This document shows, one piece after another, positions 45,250 through 56,404 of a DNA stretch of 64,000 nt. The stretch lies in NCBI GenBank assembly GCA_027422505.1, contig JAPQWV010000018.1, positions 12,976,001-13,040,000 on the forward strand. The letters run 5' to 3'. Position 1 is the first letter of the stretch; each line of letters starts with the position of its first letter. The DNA comes from Craterostigma plantagineum. Its lineage: Eukaryota > Streptophyta > Magnoliopsida > Lamiales > Linderniaceae. The position numbers and the translations under genes are program-made. A model generated the notes under the pieces. It ran no database searches. It was given only the letters and a program-made list of their open reading frames with translations, and was not told where the DNA came from.

Positions 45250-46391
45250 AGATGAGGGCGATTTTGAAAGACAGCAAGTTCAAAAACATCGAAGGAAGCA
45301 TAGGACACATTAGAGAAATGTACAAATCCCCTGACCGAGAAAGCAAGTTCAATTGCAGAGTCCTAGTGGCCATCTCGTGATGATGAAACTGAAGGAGAGC
45401 AATGGTCTCTTCGAGTACAAAACAAGAATACAAACAGTTGCTAATCAACTAAAAAAATTGGTGTGACTCTAACTGATGTCCGAGTCGTAAAGGAATTCTT
45501 CGATCTATGACGAGCGAGTTTGGAAATGTGTTATGTAAGACTGAAGAATTCAAGAACTTGGAAGAAATGACGAAGGATGAACTTTCTGATTTGTTCGAAG
45601 CTCACAAACATCGAAAAGGGAGGAGAAGGCTGTGAACGATTCGGGAACGGTACAGGCCGAGGGTGAGGATACAAAAGGTTGCAAACGAATCAAATCGAGT
45701 CGAATACAGCAATATCCTATTCGTATTCTATTAACTATTCGAATATTCGTATTCTTGTTCGCTTATTGTTCGAATAATAGAAGCGATTCGTATTCTCATT
45801 CGGAACTATACTCGAAAATATTTGTATTCTTGTTCGAATTTATTATTTATCTTTTTATTTAATAAAATAGTATAGAAATTATAAAATTTCAAATATATAT
45901 TGACGTATAAAATATTATATATTGATTTTAATATTATCTTTAAGATATATATTGAATTAAAATATTCTCTACCTAAAATACATATCGAATGATAATATAT
46001 TGTATTTAAATATATGTTGAATTATTCAAAACGGATACTCGATAAATGATCGAATCGAGTCTTTTCATATTTGTATTTGTTTTCGAAAATTATTAAATTA
46101 GAAAAGTATTTCTATTCGGATTCGTATTCTAAATATTTGAATCACTATTAAATTTCCCAATCGAATTCGAATCGAACAAAAAGATTCGATTCACTTACAA
46201 CCATACACAACTAAAAAAAGTAAGGACAAATAGTGAAAAACTAACGAGGATGAGGTGGTCGGACAAATCGACCAAACCTCAAATGCTACAATTGCGGGAA
46301 GTGGATAAAAGTGTGAGTCTAGTCGGACAAGAAGAAATGAAAGACGAAGGCGCTCATTTAATGGCGCTCGATGGCGTAATCCAAGCGGCGA
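45250..46391 (+). pseudogene. Copia-5-type gag relic, split by a hAT element
   Basis: RILRSMTSEFGNVLCKTEEF then KNLEEMTKDELSDLFEAHKH at about 45489-45620 is a copia gag (UBN2) C-terminal segment. After the hAT insertion, a decayed zinc knuckle (KCYNCGKWIKV) is at about 46283-46315. The part lies 3' of the LTR instead of 5' of the protease. Several stops. 44969-45250 holds no clear feature except GTTGGTGTATAAG at 44969, which may be a decayed primer site. Confidence 0.65.
45669..46210. mobile_element. Non-autonomous hAT element (526 bp)
   Basis: The terminus GGTTGCAAACGAATCAAATC (45677) is matched in reverse by GGTTGTAAGTGAATCGAATC at 46202. Flanking 8-mers ATACAAAA (45669-45676) and ATACACAA (46203-46210) agree at 7 of 8 bases, as expected for hAT. 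The interior is AT-rich with many ATTCG words on both strands. There is no transposase, so it is a MITE-like derivative. Confidence 0.75.
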
Positions 46392-46547
46392 GATGGTGTG
46401 ATATCTTCGCTGTGGGGTAATCACATGAGCGTACACAAACTTTGCTTACATGAATGAGATTAATAAGCACATGCATGTCTCATTCGGTGATGCATGAAAG
46501 TGAGAGTTGAAGGTGGGGGAATATTATGCTTCTCTCAAACGGGTGGG

Positions 46548-46739
46548 TATGAAATATATTGATTCTGTGTATTCATCTGACGTAGTATTACAAACATATA
46601 TAGACAAAGGAATAAATTTATCTTGGTACATGATTGTATAATTAAATATTGATTGACAAGAATAAAGGAATTGGTTGTGATTGAGAGATCTGCTCTTGTG
46701 ATGACGTAAATTAAGGGATTTGATCTTATCCTCTTTCAT
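46548..46739 (-). repeat. Copia-6 3' LTR (192 bp)
   Basis: On the minus strand it reads TGAAAGAGGATAAG...ATATATTTCATA. Preceded (minus sense) by the polypurine tract GCGGGGGCA at 46740-46748. Confidence 0.93.
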
Positions 46740-47660
46740 GCCCCCGCAAGCGTAAGGGTCCAGAGACGACTCTAAGCTTGGAAAGATGTCGTAGAAACTG
46801 TTGTCGAGCAAGTGGCTTCGTGAGAGAATCAGCAAGTTGATCAGATGTATGAACATGAGACACACGAAGTAGATTCCTTTCATACGAGAGTGAAAGACCG
46901 GGTTGGAGCAGAGATAAGTAGCCCCAATATTATCAATAGATAATAGGACAATTTCGTGAACGAATACCAAGCTCATGAAGTAGATTAGTAATCCAGTTGA
47001 CCTCAGCAGTTGTGGATGCAACAGCGCGAAATTCGGCTTCGGTGGAGGACCGAGCAAAGGTGGATTGTTTACAGAACTCCAACTAATGGGATTGGTGCCC
47101 ATAAATAATACATATGCAGAAGTCGATCGGCGCGTGTCATGGTCACTCGCCCAATCAGCATCAGCGAACGCACTAAGCTGTAGTGGTGACGTGGAGGACA
47201 AAAATAAGCCATGATGAGATGTCCCCTTAAGATACTGTAATATGCGTCTGACGGTGAGCCAATGATTCGTAGTAGGCCGGTGCATATGTTGACTAAGTTT
47301 GTTGACGGCATAGGAGATATCTGGTCGAGTAAGTGATAGGTATTGTAGTGAACCCAATACTTTTCTATACTCCGTAGAATCACATGCCGGAGATCCATCA
47401 ACAAGTTGAAACGAAACTGATGAAGACATTGGCGTGCTAGCGTCTCTATCTGTGAGCATCTTCATCTTTTCAAGAATATCCATAATATATTTGCGTTGAG
47501 AAAGAAATAACCCTTCGGATGTGCGAATAGTTTCCATCCCCAAGAAATTCAGATAACCAAGGTCTTTGATAGAGAATCGAGCCGATAGATTGGACATGAA
47601 TGCTGCAATAAGGGACGACGAACTTCCTGTGAGAATAATATCATCGACATTTACCAACAA
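46740..47660 (-). pseudogene. Copia-6 reverse transcriptase C-terminal part and RNase H
   Basis: Begins at the catalytic loop, LLVNVDDIILTGS: the Tyr of YVDD has become Asn, which would kill the enzyme. Then FSIKDLGYLNFLGMETI, SLTRPDISYAVNKLSQHMHR, and RNase H ADADWASDHDTRRSTSAYVL. The frame is lost at ISWSS, so STAEAE-type sequence is in another frame. DNIGATYLCSNPVFHSRMK remains. The frame continues into the LTR. Confidence 0.85.
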
Positions 47661-48265
47661 TACATAGTATCTTCACCACCGACGTAGATAAAGAGAGATG
47701 GATCACTTCGAGACTGTATGAAGTCGCGAGTCAAAAGAAATGAGCGAAGGTCATTATACCATGCTGGGGGGGCTTGACGTAGACCGTAAATAGATTTGTT
47801 TAATTTGCATACGTGAGATGAATGCAGAGGATCTACGAAGCCAGGCGGTTGCTGCATATAAACAACATCAAATAAAGTTCCCTGTAAGAAGGCATTATTA
47901 ACATCAAGTTGATGCAAAGCCCATCCACGAGTCACAGCAATAGATAAAACAAGACGTATAGTAGTGGGCTTAACTACTGGACTGAATGTTTCAGTAAAAT
48001 CAATGCCTGGCCGCTGATGAAATCCTTTAGCAACTAGTCTCGCTTTATGACGAGCCACAGAACCATCAGGATGTCTCTTAATTTTATAGACCCATTTGCA
48101 CCCAATAATGTTTTGTGCAGAATAGTATGGAACAAGAGTCCAAGTGTGATTGTGTTGTAGCGCAGAAAATTCACCAATCATGGCGTCACGCCGTTGAACT
48201 TGTTTACGGGCTTGGGTAAAAGATGTAGGTTCAATGGAAGGTGTATCTGATACGGAAGTATTCAA
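47651..48265 (-). pseudogene. Copia-6 reverse transcriptase N-terminal part
   Basis: A clean 204-residue stretch: WTLVPYYSAQNIIGCKWVYK, ARLVAKGFHQRPGIDFTETF, LHQLDVNNAFLQGTLFDVVY, SIYGLRQAPPAWYNDLRSF. A one-base shift near 47665 separates it from the catalytic loop. Confidence 0.88.
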
Positions 48266-49561
48266 ATCAAATAATTGTTTGGGTTTATGGATATTTTCTG
48301 GGCTCGAGTAGTCATTCTAGGAGGTGGGGTGTGGTTAACTGATGAAGTAGATGGACATACCTGTGGGGATGAATTTGGAGCATTGATCCATGGTGGCGAG
48401 GCCGCTGCTGTAACCTGTAAAGGTGAAGAAACTGGAATAATATTGGGTGAGCTTTTATGAGTAGTTGCGTAGTCATGCGCCAAATCAAATTGGGTAGGTG
48501 AGGAACGACGGGAAAATTCATCAAGAAGCTATGGAAAATTATGATGAGTGATTTGGGAGGTGGGTGATGAGCTATTTTTGTAGGGAAAATTTGTTTCGTG
48601 GAATATAACATGGCGAGAAAGAAAGACTTTATTGGTAGATGTATCAAGACAAATATGAGAGTGAGACGGGATAGAGAAACAAAAGTAGACACAAGGGCGA
48701 GACCGAGGTTCAAGTTTATGTTTCGCATATGGTCGTAACGAGGGGTAACATAGACAACCAAATACTCGTAGAGAGTTGTATGAAGGTGTCTGCTGAAAAA
48801 GTCAAAGATATGGTGTATCATTGGTTAGAACAGGAGTAGGCATACGATTAATAAGAAAGGTAGCACATTGAAATGCATATGACCAGAATCGAAGAGGCAT
48901 GCCCGCACTATGTAATAGTGTAAGCCCAGTTTCTACTGACGGTGTTTTCAATCGGCAGATCCTACATGTTCGGGTGTATGTGGTGGGGATGTCATATGTT
49001 GGATACCCCGATTGTGAAGAAGGGGAGAGAGTGATCGATATTCAGTGCCGCCATCTGTATATAAAATTTTTATTTTGGCACTGAAATAATTATCAATCAT
49101 ATTGCAAAATCTGTCAAAGACATTATAGACATCGGATTTGAGTTTTAGTGGATAAAGCCAAGTGTTGGTAAAATAATCGACGAAGATGACATAATATTTA
49201 AAATTACCAAATGATGTGAGTGATGATGGTCCCCAAACATCTTAATACACATAGTGAAAGGGAGTAGTACATGTAACAGAAGACTTGGAGAAGGGTAGCT
49301 TATGACTTTTATTACTGAGGCAATCATCACACAAGTTGTCTGGTTGAGATGAAGAAACAGACAAATTATTGTTGGCTAGAATTTTACTTTGAATTATAGA
49401 AGACGGATGACCAAGACGTTAATGCCATATCTTTGAGGAGACGGCGAGTGAGGTAGATGGAGTATCTGAATGGGTAGATATATTGGGTGAAGGAAAGGGC
49501 CAAACATAGAGATTGTTACTGCTCCGGCCTCGCACCAAGTATGCCCCCGTATTCAGATCCT
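48266..49561 (-). pseudogene. Copia-6 integrase region, heavily decayed
   Basis: No long frame survives. Short pieces still match: a Ser/Pro-rich linker (48262-48483), LRVFGCLCYP-like and VCVYFCF-like fragments in broken frames at about 48600-48780, and HEFGNFKYYVIFVDYFT-like sequence near 49170-49210. The zinc part lies near 49300-49330. The integrase is unusable while gag and reverse transcriptase are better kept. Confidence 0.6.
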
Positions 49562-50223
49562 TCACAACAAAAGAGTAGGGAAAAATTCAATAGAGGCATT
49601 ATTTTGTTGGCAAAATTTGATGATAGAAACTAAATTCTTCTTGATAGCGGGAGCACACAAAACATTATTGAGCACAAATTTTCCAACAGTGGAATTAAGA
49701 GCCGAAGAACCTGAGTGAGAGATAGGAACTGATTTACCATCACCAACTATGATTTCTTCATTACCAACGTAGTCGGAGCGTAGAGATAAATTCTCCAAAT
49801 CAGAGGTATGCGTGGTGCCGTAATCCAGTACCCAATTGCTATTGTTTTGGCGCGACGAACCAGCATCAAGATTTGTGTAAGGCTGTGAGCTCAGTTGACT
49901 TCTAGAGCGGCAAGTTTTAGCAGTATGCCCCTGTTTATCACACAACTGACAAAAAATAGTAGGTGTATTAGCAGTAGTATAAGAAGACATGTTACTCCAG
50001 TTGGAAGGTGGCCGATAAGAGTATGAATTGTGGTCGGACTGAGGTTGATGGTACGGTCTTGAATGAAAGTGGTCAGAATTGAATCTACCAAAACTGCTTG
50101 AATCAACATGAGTGTTTGAAGAACGACCTCCTCTAAAGCCACCACGCCCGTTACCACGGTTGCAGTTACGTCCTCCACGGCCACGTTAGGCAAACTGGGC
50201 TGTAATTTGAACTTCATCATCAT
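49562..50223 (-). pseudogene. Copia-6 zinc knuckle and protease
   Basis: Zinc knuckle CQLCDKQGHTAKTC, then NSNWVLDYGTTHTSDLENLS. The protease DSG catalytic motif is changed to DYG, so the aspartate remains but the invariant Ser is lost. Then VLCAPAIKKNLVSIIKFCQQ, the segment before integrase. Glycine-rich GRGG-type sequence lies upstream at about 50100-50190 in another frame. Confidence 0.82.
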
Positions 50224-50871
50224 CCTTCGGTGTGTCGTCGTTGTGGAGAATTAATTCTTCATCAAGGAGCTTGTCATAAAGATCTTCAAAGGACATCGGT
50301 TGTTCCCGAACTCGAATAGCGGCCGCCAATTCTTGGAACTCATCATTAAGCCCATTCAGTACATAAGATACCACTTGAGCATCGTCAAGAGGATGCCCAA
50401 TAACATCGAGATCATCAATAAGAGCCTTAATGCGATTCATGTATGTGGTGACATTTTTAGCAGCCTTCTTGACGGTCATTAGGGAAGAGAGAATCGTCAT
50501 TTTCCTTGTGTTAGATGTATTGGCGAAGCTTGATGAAAGTTTACTCCAAGCTTCTGCAGAGGTTGCGCAATTGTTGATCGTGGGGCAAACAGATCCATGA
50601 ATAGTTGCTTGAATGCCCAAGAGAATCAACTTATCTTGACGGGTCCAAAGCAAATACTCGTCGCTTCTTTTAGCAGGACATAGTTTGGTACCCTCTACGT
50701 ATCCGAGCAGATCGTAGCCGAACAGTAGATTTGTCATTTGAGATTTCCATGAGGAGAAGTTTGTTCCATACTTTGCTAGCTTGAAAGGAATCTGGGATGG
50801 AGCATTAAGAGATATGAGGTTTGACATGGCTTGTTGGGTGTTGGTGGAAACTGTATTATTTTCTTGTGCCA
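50186..50871 (-). pseudogene. Copia-6 gag
   Basis: I place the start at MAQENN (50871), 54 bases after the primer site; a longer frame extends into the LTR. It has IPFKLAKYGTNFSSWKSQMT, LFGYDLLGYVEG, EAWSKLSSSFANTSNTRKM and VVSYVLNGLNDEFQELAAAI, the complete UBN2-type gag. The frame is unbroken to 50186 and joins the zinc knuckle part by a frameshift. Confidence 0.88.
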
Positions 50872-50919
50872 TGGTATTGAACGTGAAGAGGAAGAAGGGA
50901 AAAAAATTTATGCTTGATA

Positions 50920-50934
50920 GAAAGGCTGATACCA
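50920..50934 (-). promoter_or_regulatory. Copia-6 primer binding site
   Basis: The minus strand reads TGGTATCAGCCTTTC directly after the 5' LTR. Initiator tRNA-Met type. Confidence 0.8.
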
Positions 50935-51125
50935 TATGAAATATATTGATTCTGTGTATTCATCTAACGTAGTATTACAAACATATATAGACAAAGGAAT
51001 AAATCTATCTTTGTACATGATTGTATAATTAATTATTGATTGACAAGAGTAACGGAATTGGTTGTGATTGAGAGATCTGCTCTTGTGATGACGTAAATTA
51101 AGTGATTTGATCTTATCCTCTTTCA
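50935..51125 (-). repeat. Copia-6 5' LTR (191 bp)
   Basis: Pairs with 46548-46739 and is followed by the target duplication GTGGG at 51126. Confidence 0.93.
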
Positions 51126-51130
51126 GTGGG

Positions 51131-51344
51131 AAAGGACTTACCGAGGACATATAACACGTACCGGACCTGAAAATCAATGTTCTGAGCATGAGGCTGTTGC
51201 TGGAAAGGGAATGCTCGGCGATCATATAGGACTTTATTATTATTATTTATATTATTATTATTATTATTATAGTTTTGCCAAGTGTGAAATAGGCAACGAA
51301 GTTATACTATATTTCGTGGGTTTCAAAATGAGTTTTGTAATTTT
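51131..51344. other. Flank with ATT microsatellite
   Basis: A TTA/ATT tract lies at about 51235-51272. The sequence before it continues the one interrupted by Copia-6. No gene. Confidence 0.5.
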
Positions 51345-52056
51345 TTTATTATTTTCTTAAACATGCTATTTTCACATATTAATTCACTCTCTCTCTCTCT
51401 TCCCCACTTTGCTCTACCCTCTCACTAAACCCTAACTAATACACACGCCGCCACCCCCTTTCCCCCCTCCTCCCCATCCTCCTCCACCTCCATTAATGGA
51501 GGTAGGGGAACATGGAGGTAGGGGGCTCTCTCTCTTTTGTGGTTTTTTTTCCTTCTTCTCTGTTATTCCTTAATAATAATAATTATAATAAAAAAATATG
51601 GACGGCCACCAGCGCCTTCTACCACCGGATGCCTGCCTCTATGTCAGCTGCCTACCCCTCCTTGTCTACCAGCTGCCGCCGAGCCCAGCTTCGGCTCTGC
51701 CAGTCGCGCCTCTCCAGCCATCTCCACAGGCTCTCCCACCAACTGCCGATGCCCAATCAACCTCCAGCACTACTCTGCTCCGTCGCTGCCAGCTACCGTG
51801 CCGACAGCAGCCCGCCGACAGCCCTCCGGCTGCCACCAGCCGAAAGCCCTCCAGCTGCCACTCACTATTCGCTGCCTGTCGCCACCCACCTTGTGTCTCC
51901 CGACCTTCGGGTTGGGAGCTCTTTCTCCCGGCCGCCGAGCCGGGAGCTCTTTTTCCCTGTTGTTGAGATCCATTCTCCCTCTGTGGAGCCCTTTCCAATG
52001 AAGACAAGATTCGTAGTCGATGGCCGAGCAAAATGAAGAGTGTTGTGGATTAGGCT
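51345..52056 (+). mobile_element. GC-rich retroposon-like repeat, copy 2
   Basis: Same order as the minus-strand element at 9.03-9.99 kb: CT repeats, AAACCCTAA, a CCTCC-rich leader, a palindrome (CCTCCATTAATGGAGG at 51487-51502), a T-rich segment, an open frame starting ATGGACGGCC at 51598, and an end with CTCCCGACCTTCGGGTTGGG and TGTGGAGCCC. Frames of 122-174 residues are rich in Pro, Ser and Ala. No poly(A) or target duplication is visible here; the 3' end abuts the gypsy-like LTR. Confidence 0.6.
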
Positions 52057-52775
52057 TGATGCGGGTACGACCCCGATCAACAAGATTTAGGTCCGGGAAA
52101 TAAAGGTGAGGGCCGGTTCGGATGAAATCGTGGTTGAATGTATGAAGAATGAGACGGAAAAAGTAAAGAGACGATGATTTACGTGGTTCGGATTCGGATG
52201 AATCCTACGTCCACGGGCCGCCGGAGAATATTCACTATTAACGGATAAGATTACACGCTCAAGCTCGCCTTCTCTCATGTTTACAAGTGGTTCCAAGCTC
52301 TAAACAGTGAAAAGAAGATAAAGAGAGGGAGAGAGAATATGTGTGTGTGTGTTCTTGGTGTGTTAGTGTGTGTGGGGCGTGTGGGAGATGATGTAAAATG
52401 GATAAGAGCCACTTATTTATATTATTCACGCGTCTAGGGTTTCATACTGCCCTCCTTCGTCAGAACTTCCGGACGCTTCCTTAGCTCTTCCGAGTTCTTC
52501 TTCTGTCCCTTCCATGTAGTTCCGTAGCTTCCTGGAATATCTTCCTCTTCAGGTCTATTGGACACTTCCTTAGCTCTCTCGATTACTTCCTTTGGTCCCT
52601 CTGGATAGCTCCGTAGCTTCCTGGGATATCTGCCTAGCTCCTCCAAATATCAGCTCCGTGCATTGCCTCTGGTCGAACCTCGTACCTGGTCCTTGCCTCT
52701 TTCAGACCCAACCTCCTACTCTGTTCTTTGTGGGTTGTCAGCTCAGGAGGAATGCGGGATAAGTCACCCCTATCA
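52057..52775 (-). repeat. Gypsy-like element 3' LTR (719 bp)
   Basis: On the minus strand it starts TGATAGGGGTGAC at 52775, preceded by GAGTAGGGGGACTGGA, and ends CCCGCATCA at 52057. A GT microsatellite (52338-52375) and the shared hairpin are inside. The start and tract match the LTR at 18740. Confidence 0.7.
52181..52216 (-). ncRNA. Shared LTR hairpin, copy E
   Basis: Sense (minus): CCGTGG, ACGTA, stem GGATTC, loop ATCC, stem GAATCC, GAA, CCACG. Six perfect inner pairs and five outer pairs. It lies 125-160 bases from the LTR 3' end. Confidence 0.55.
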
Positions 52776-53174
52776 TCCAGTCCCCCTACTCTGAGTTGCA
52801 ATATGCTAAGTATTGTAGCTCGGAGTATTATTAAGAAAGCATTCCTCCTTTCTGGCGTGCTCGATATTATACCCCTATCCACCAGTCCAACACTCTGAAT
52901 TGTGTTCAACGTAGTAACACATTTCAGAGTAGTTTTAGAGCACGCTGTCTCTCCCTCCTTGCTTCAGCTCACAATTAGGTCCAAATTTTGACCGCTCCTG
53001 ATCCCGACGTACCATACTCATAAATCGCCATTTTTTTCCCGTTGCCCAAGAAGTCCCAGATAGCTTGGGACTTCACGTGTCTGCACGGAAATATACTCAG
53101 CAGTCTCGAAGAGATGACTTCGATACTCGCCAGCCAATGCCTTGTCGGATACCCTGCTAACAGAAAGCTGATCC
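52776..53174. other. Polypurine tract and duplicated tract-like segment
   Basis: CAGTCCCCCTACTCTGAGTTG at about 52778 and CAGTCCAACACTCTGAATTG at about 52872 are two copies of the tract-plus-flank segment. Two more (CTCCCCCTACTTCG(A/G)ATTGTG) occur at about 55442 and 55876. No coding sequence. Confidence 0.45.
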
Positions 53175-53420
53175 TTGAAATCCTAACTAGATAGGTCAGG
53201 TCCTCTTCGTTAGTGGAGAGCTGGATTGAAAATCCTGATCATATAGATCAGGTCTCTCTGAGTCGTCGGGGAGCTGGAATCCGAAGAGCTGACCCGGATC
53301 TTGGGAATCCTGATGAGATAGACCAGGTCTTCGTTCATCAACTCGAAACAGGACTCCTGATCGAATAGATCAGGTCTCTTTGTCGACGGAGAGCTGACGT
53401 AGAACTTCTGCTCCCAAAGC
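53175..53420. repeat. Minisatellite array 1 (CCTGATC...GATCAGG)
   Basis: Four or five degenerate units of about 55-75 bp. Each has a short inverted repeat such as CCTGATC-ATATA-GATCAGG, then TCTC..., then GGAGAGCTGG. Positions are near 53178, 53233, 53309 and 53350. Confidence 0.7.
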
Positions 53421-53929
53421 TAGGTCTTCGTATGTTAGCATGGGAGGTGTGTCGCCATGCTGTGGACTTTGTCCATCTCCCTTGATAAGTTGGATATCCG
53501 CTCAGCTGGCCAATTCCCTGGTCGTGGCTCGTCTCAGGGGAGCTAACCGAGCTGCTGAAGCGTAGGGATGCCACGATCAGGTGGTTGAAGGATGTGCTAG
53601 CAAGCCTGTGGCAGAACATAGGCAGCTCATCGAGCGCAAGACTGCAAATCTGCTAGCGAATGGGCAAAAAGACAGGCTGGAGCATTCGAACTAGTAGTCA
53701 GAGAAGAGGCACAGAGACTTCACTGCTCGGAGGGAGCTGGTTTTCATCCTGAATGAAGTCAACGGCGTAAATGTCCGCCTTCGTTTGCGGGGAATCTTGT
53801 CCCAACTTCTAGCTCTCCATAGTCCCTTCGTATTCATCTGGGCTAGCCTTGCGGCTTTCTCGGGCCAGCTTTCCTGTACCCAAGCTTCAGCAAGCAGGTC
53901 AGGACGATGCTTCACGAACGCTGGGTCGA
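53421..53929. other. Unrecognised interior with one minus-strand frame
   Basis: A minus frame at 53691-53915 (KHRPDLLAEAWVQESWPEKA...) has protein-like composition but no family I can name. It may be a remnant of an element-coded protein. Confidence 0.3.
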
Positions 53930-54605
53930 ATGTTGCCTGCTAGACTGGAGCTAGACTTAGGTGTCCCGATGAAGTAGGTCGGATCTTAAACGCCAGAGCA
54001 GAATTAGACTTAGATACCCAAACAGATAATCAGGCCTTCGTGCGCCAGTACGGAGCTGGACTTAGATATCCCAACAGACAGGTTGGGTCTTTATGTGCCA
54101 GCACGGAGCTGGACTTAGATATCCCAATCCAGATAGATTGGGTCTTTGAGTGCCAGCGCAGAGCTGGACTTGGACATCCCAACAGTTAGGTTGGGCATTC
54201 ACGTGAGGCCGAAACTGGACTTAGATAGATATCCCAACAGTTAGGTTGGGTTTCCTATGCCAGCACGGAGCTGGACTTAGATATTCCAACAGTTAGGTTG
54301 GGCCTTTACGTGCCAGTTCGGAGCTGGACTTAGATAGATATACCAACAGTTAGGTTGGGTCTTCTGGTGCCAGCGCAGTGCTGGACTTAGATGTCCCAAT
54401 CCAGATAGACTGGGTTTCCTGTGCCAGCGCGAAGCTGGACTTAGATATCCCAACAGTTAGGTTGGGTCTTCTGTGCCAGCACGGAGCTGGGCTTATATAG
54501 ATAGCCCAATAGTTAGGTTGGGCTTTTGGGTGCCAGCGCAAAGCTGGACTTAGATATCCCAACATTAGGTTGGGTCTTCTGGTGCCAGCACAGAGCTGGG
54601 AGTTT
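53930..54605. repeat. Minisatellite array 2 (CCCAAC...GTTGGG), about 12 units
   Basis: GAGCTGGACTTAGATATCCC, then AACAGTTAGGTTGGGTCTT, then GTGCCAGCGCA, repeated at 50-62 bp spacing from about 53951 to 54542. Each unit contains the hairpin CCCAAC-AGTTAG-GTTGGG. The frame around the hairpin (GAGCTGG before, TCT after) is the same as in array 1. Confidence 0.9.
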
Positions 54606-56404
54606 TGCGCTGGCTTCTGGCGACCTGTCATTGGTCGTCTGGAGGTCCATGCCCGACAACTGATCCGAAAACCTGCACCAGAAAGCTGGGCGACATCCAC
54701 TTCTCACGGACTAGAAGATGTCCGCCAAGGCTAGACTTGGCGCTCATCGCTTTCGTTTTCGCGATTTGGGGGCTCGTCTTCACCAGGTCATAGATTAACC
54801 ACAGAGGTACCCTACTGGAGCTAGGCTGGGTTCTACGGGCCATGTTTCCAGCTTGGGGTTGAGCCCGAACTTAGAAGAACCAAGTGCTGCCGATCTTGCT
54901 CCCAAGGAGAATGAGCTCGTGGAGGAACGACAAGCCTTGATTGAACGCAGGCTAAGGACTTGTTGGCGGAGAGGGAGAAGGCTATGGAGGCTGTTCTGGA
55001 GCGAGCCTTCGATGATGAGATATCGAAGGAAGTGCAGAGTAACTCAATGCGCCAGGACGGGCGTTCTGCAGGCAAGCTAGAGGGAACACAGCTCTGCCAA
55101 AGATATCTCTCCACCTCTCATACGACACTACTTCTTGAAAGGTTTCGCTGTTGGACGAGAGCCAGCTTCCACCCTGGCTGTAGCGGTAGCGGCTATGAGC
55201 GCTCCTCGGGCCTTTGAAGGGGATCCTAAGGCGACTCTTAATCCCACCTTCTGGCTCACTAAAGTGCCTCACTGCTGCGCTCGCATCCGAACACACATTT
55301 GAAGAGTTAGTGACGGATTTAAACATGTACCTGAACAATATCCGCCTAAGTCAGACATGATTCCTTTCGTCCTCGTGGGTTGGATGCCCATCATCCACAG
55401 ACTGACTGGGGAGGCTCCCACCTGTACTGCTACCACTCTCTACTCCCCCTACTTCGAATTGTGATGACGCTTGTCAGTGCATTCGAACTAAGTGAGGACT
55501 ATGCCTTCTTATTCGCAGACCTCAATCCTTTCTTGCACGTTGCACTTTGAGTCCCCCGCTGGTCTGTCTCGGCAGGTTGCACTTTCCTCCAAACATCCTA
55601 CTACATTCGCATCCATGACTTTTATCTGGCAGGTTAAGGGCATATTAAACATGTACCTGGGAGATATTTTATAGGCTGAACGCAGTGCCTATTGATTTCA
55701 TTTTGATAGGTTGGGGGCTCGTCATCGCCAGGTCCGTAGGCTACCAGCTAAGCTTTCCACCTGGAGCCTAGCTTCATCCTAGGAACGTTTTCCCTTGAGT
55801 ATTTGTGTTTTGCCTCTCTGTCACTGCGGGGTTTTGTTCTGCCTCTCTGTCACTACGGGGACTACTACCACTCTCCACTCCCCCTACTTCGGATTGTGCT
55901 GATGTTTATCAGCACATTCGAAGTACGTGAAGAGTGCATCCCCTAATTTACCAACCTCAGCTTTTCCCCTTGTTACTCTTGGATAGTCTACGCCCGACCT
56001 CCTTCGTAAACTGCAGTACACTGGATGTTTGGAGATGTCTGCTCCCTAAGCACTCTCTTCCCAATATCCCATTGCAATTACCTTCGACATCTGCATTCAA
56101 GAAGTTGTTGGTAAATGATAATGTGTACCTGGGGAGCTCCGGGTGAGCTAGGTCCGACACCCCTCGTTTTCGCTTTTGACCAGGTTCGTAGAGTACCGGT
56201 GAACCCTTCGGTCTTTCGCAAGGCCAGCATTGGCTGGTTTGATCTTCTGTTTGGTGGTTGAGTCGGAGCCTAGGAGCTTTCTCTTGTACCTGGAATGATC
56301 CAGGTCAGCAAGGTTCACGCTGGATAGCTGGGGCTGAGAGGTACTTTTTCATGAAGCCTGCAAATATTCATCCCCGGGCGATCTGGGGCTGGGGCGCGCT
56401 TTCT
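54606..56404. other. Interior between arrays, with a coiled-coil-like plus-strand remnant
   Basis: At about 54880-55085 two overlapping plus frames read ENELVEERQALIERRL and LAEREKAMEAVLERAFDDEI, a broken coiled coil of unknown origin. GGGGGCTCGTC(T/A)TC(A/G)CCAGGTC occurs at about 54767 and 55713. The tract-like CTCCCCCTACTTCG segment occurs at 55442 and 55876. No complete gene. Confidence 0.35.

Larger units (their letters stand above)
46548..51125 (-). mobile_element. Copia-6, complete Ty1/copia element (RE1-type), inactive
   Basis: A 4.58-kb minus-strand element with 191/192-bp LTRs, a perfect target duplication GTGGG (46543-46547 and 51126-51130), primer site, gag, protease, decayed integrase, reverse transcriptase, RNase H and polypurine tract. 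The LTRs differ at about eight sites by eye. It shares with Copia-1 the unusual LTR end ..ATA next to the primer site. It is inserted in the decayed gag-type sequence after Copia-5. Confidence 0.95.

Noticed and set aside
54350..54707. Repeated Trp/Pro open frames that look like a repeat protein
   Set aside because: They are translations of minisatellite array 2; the other frames are equally open.
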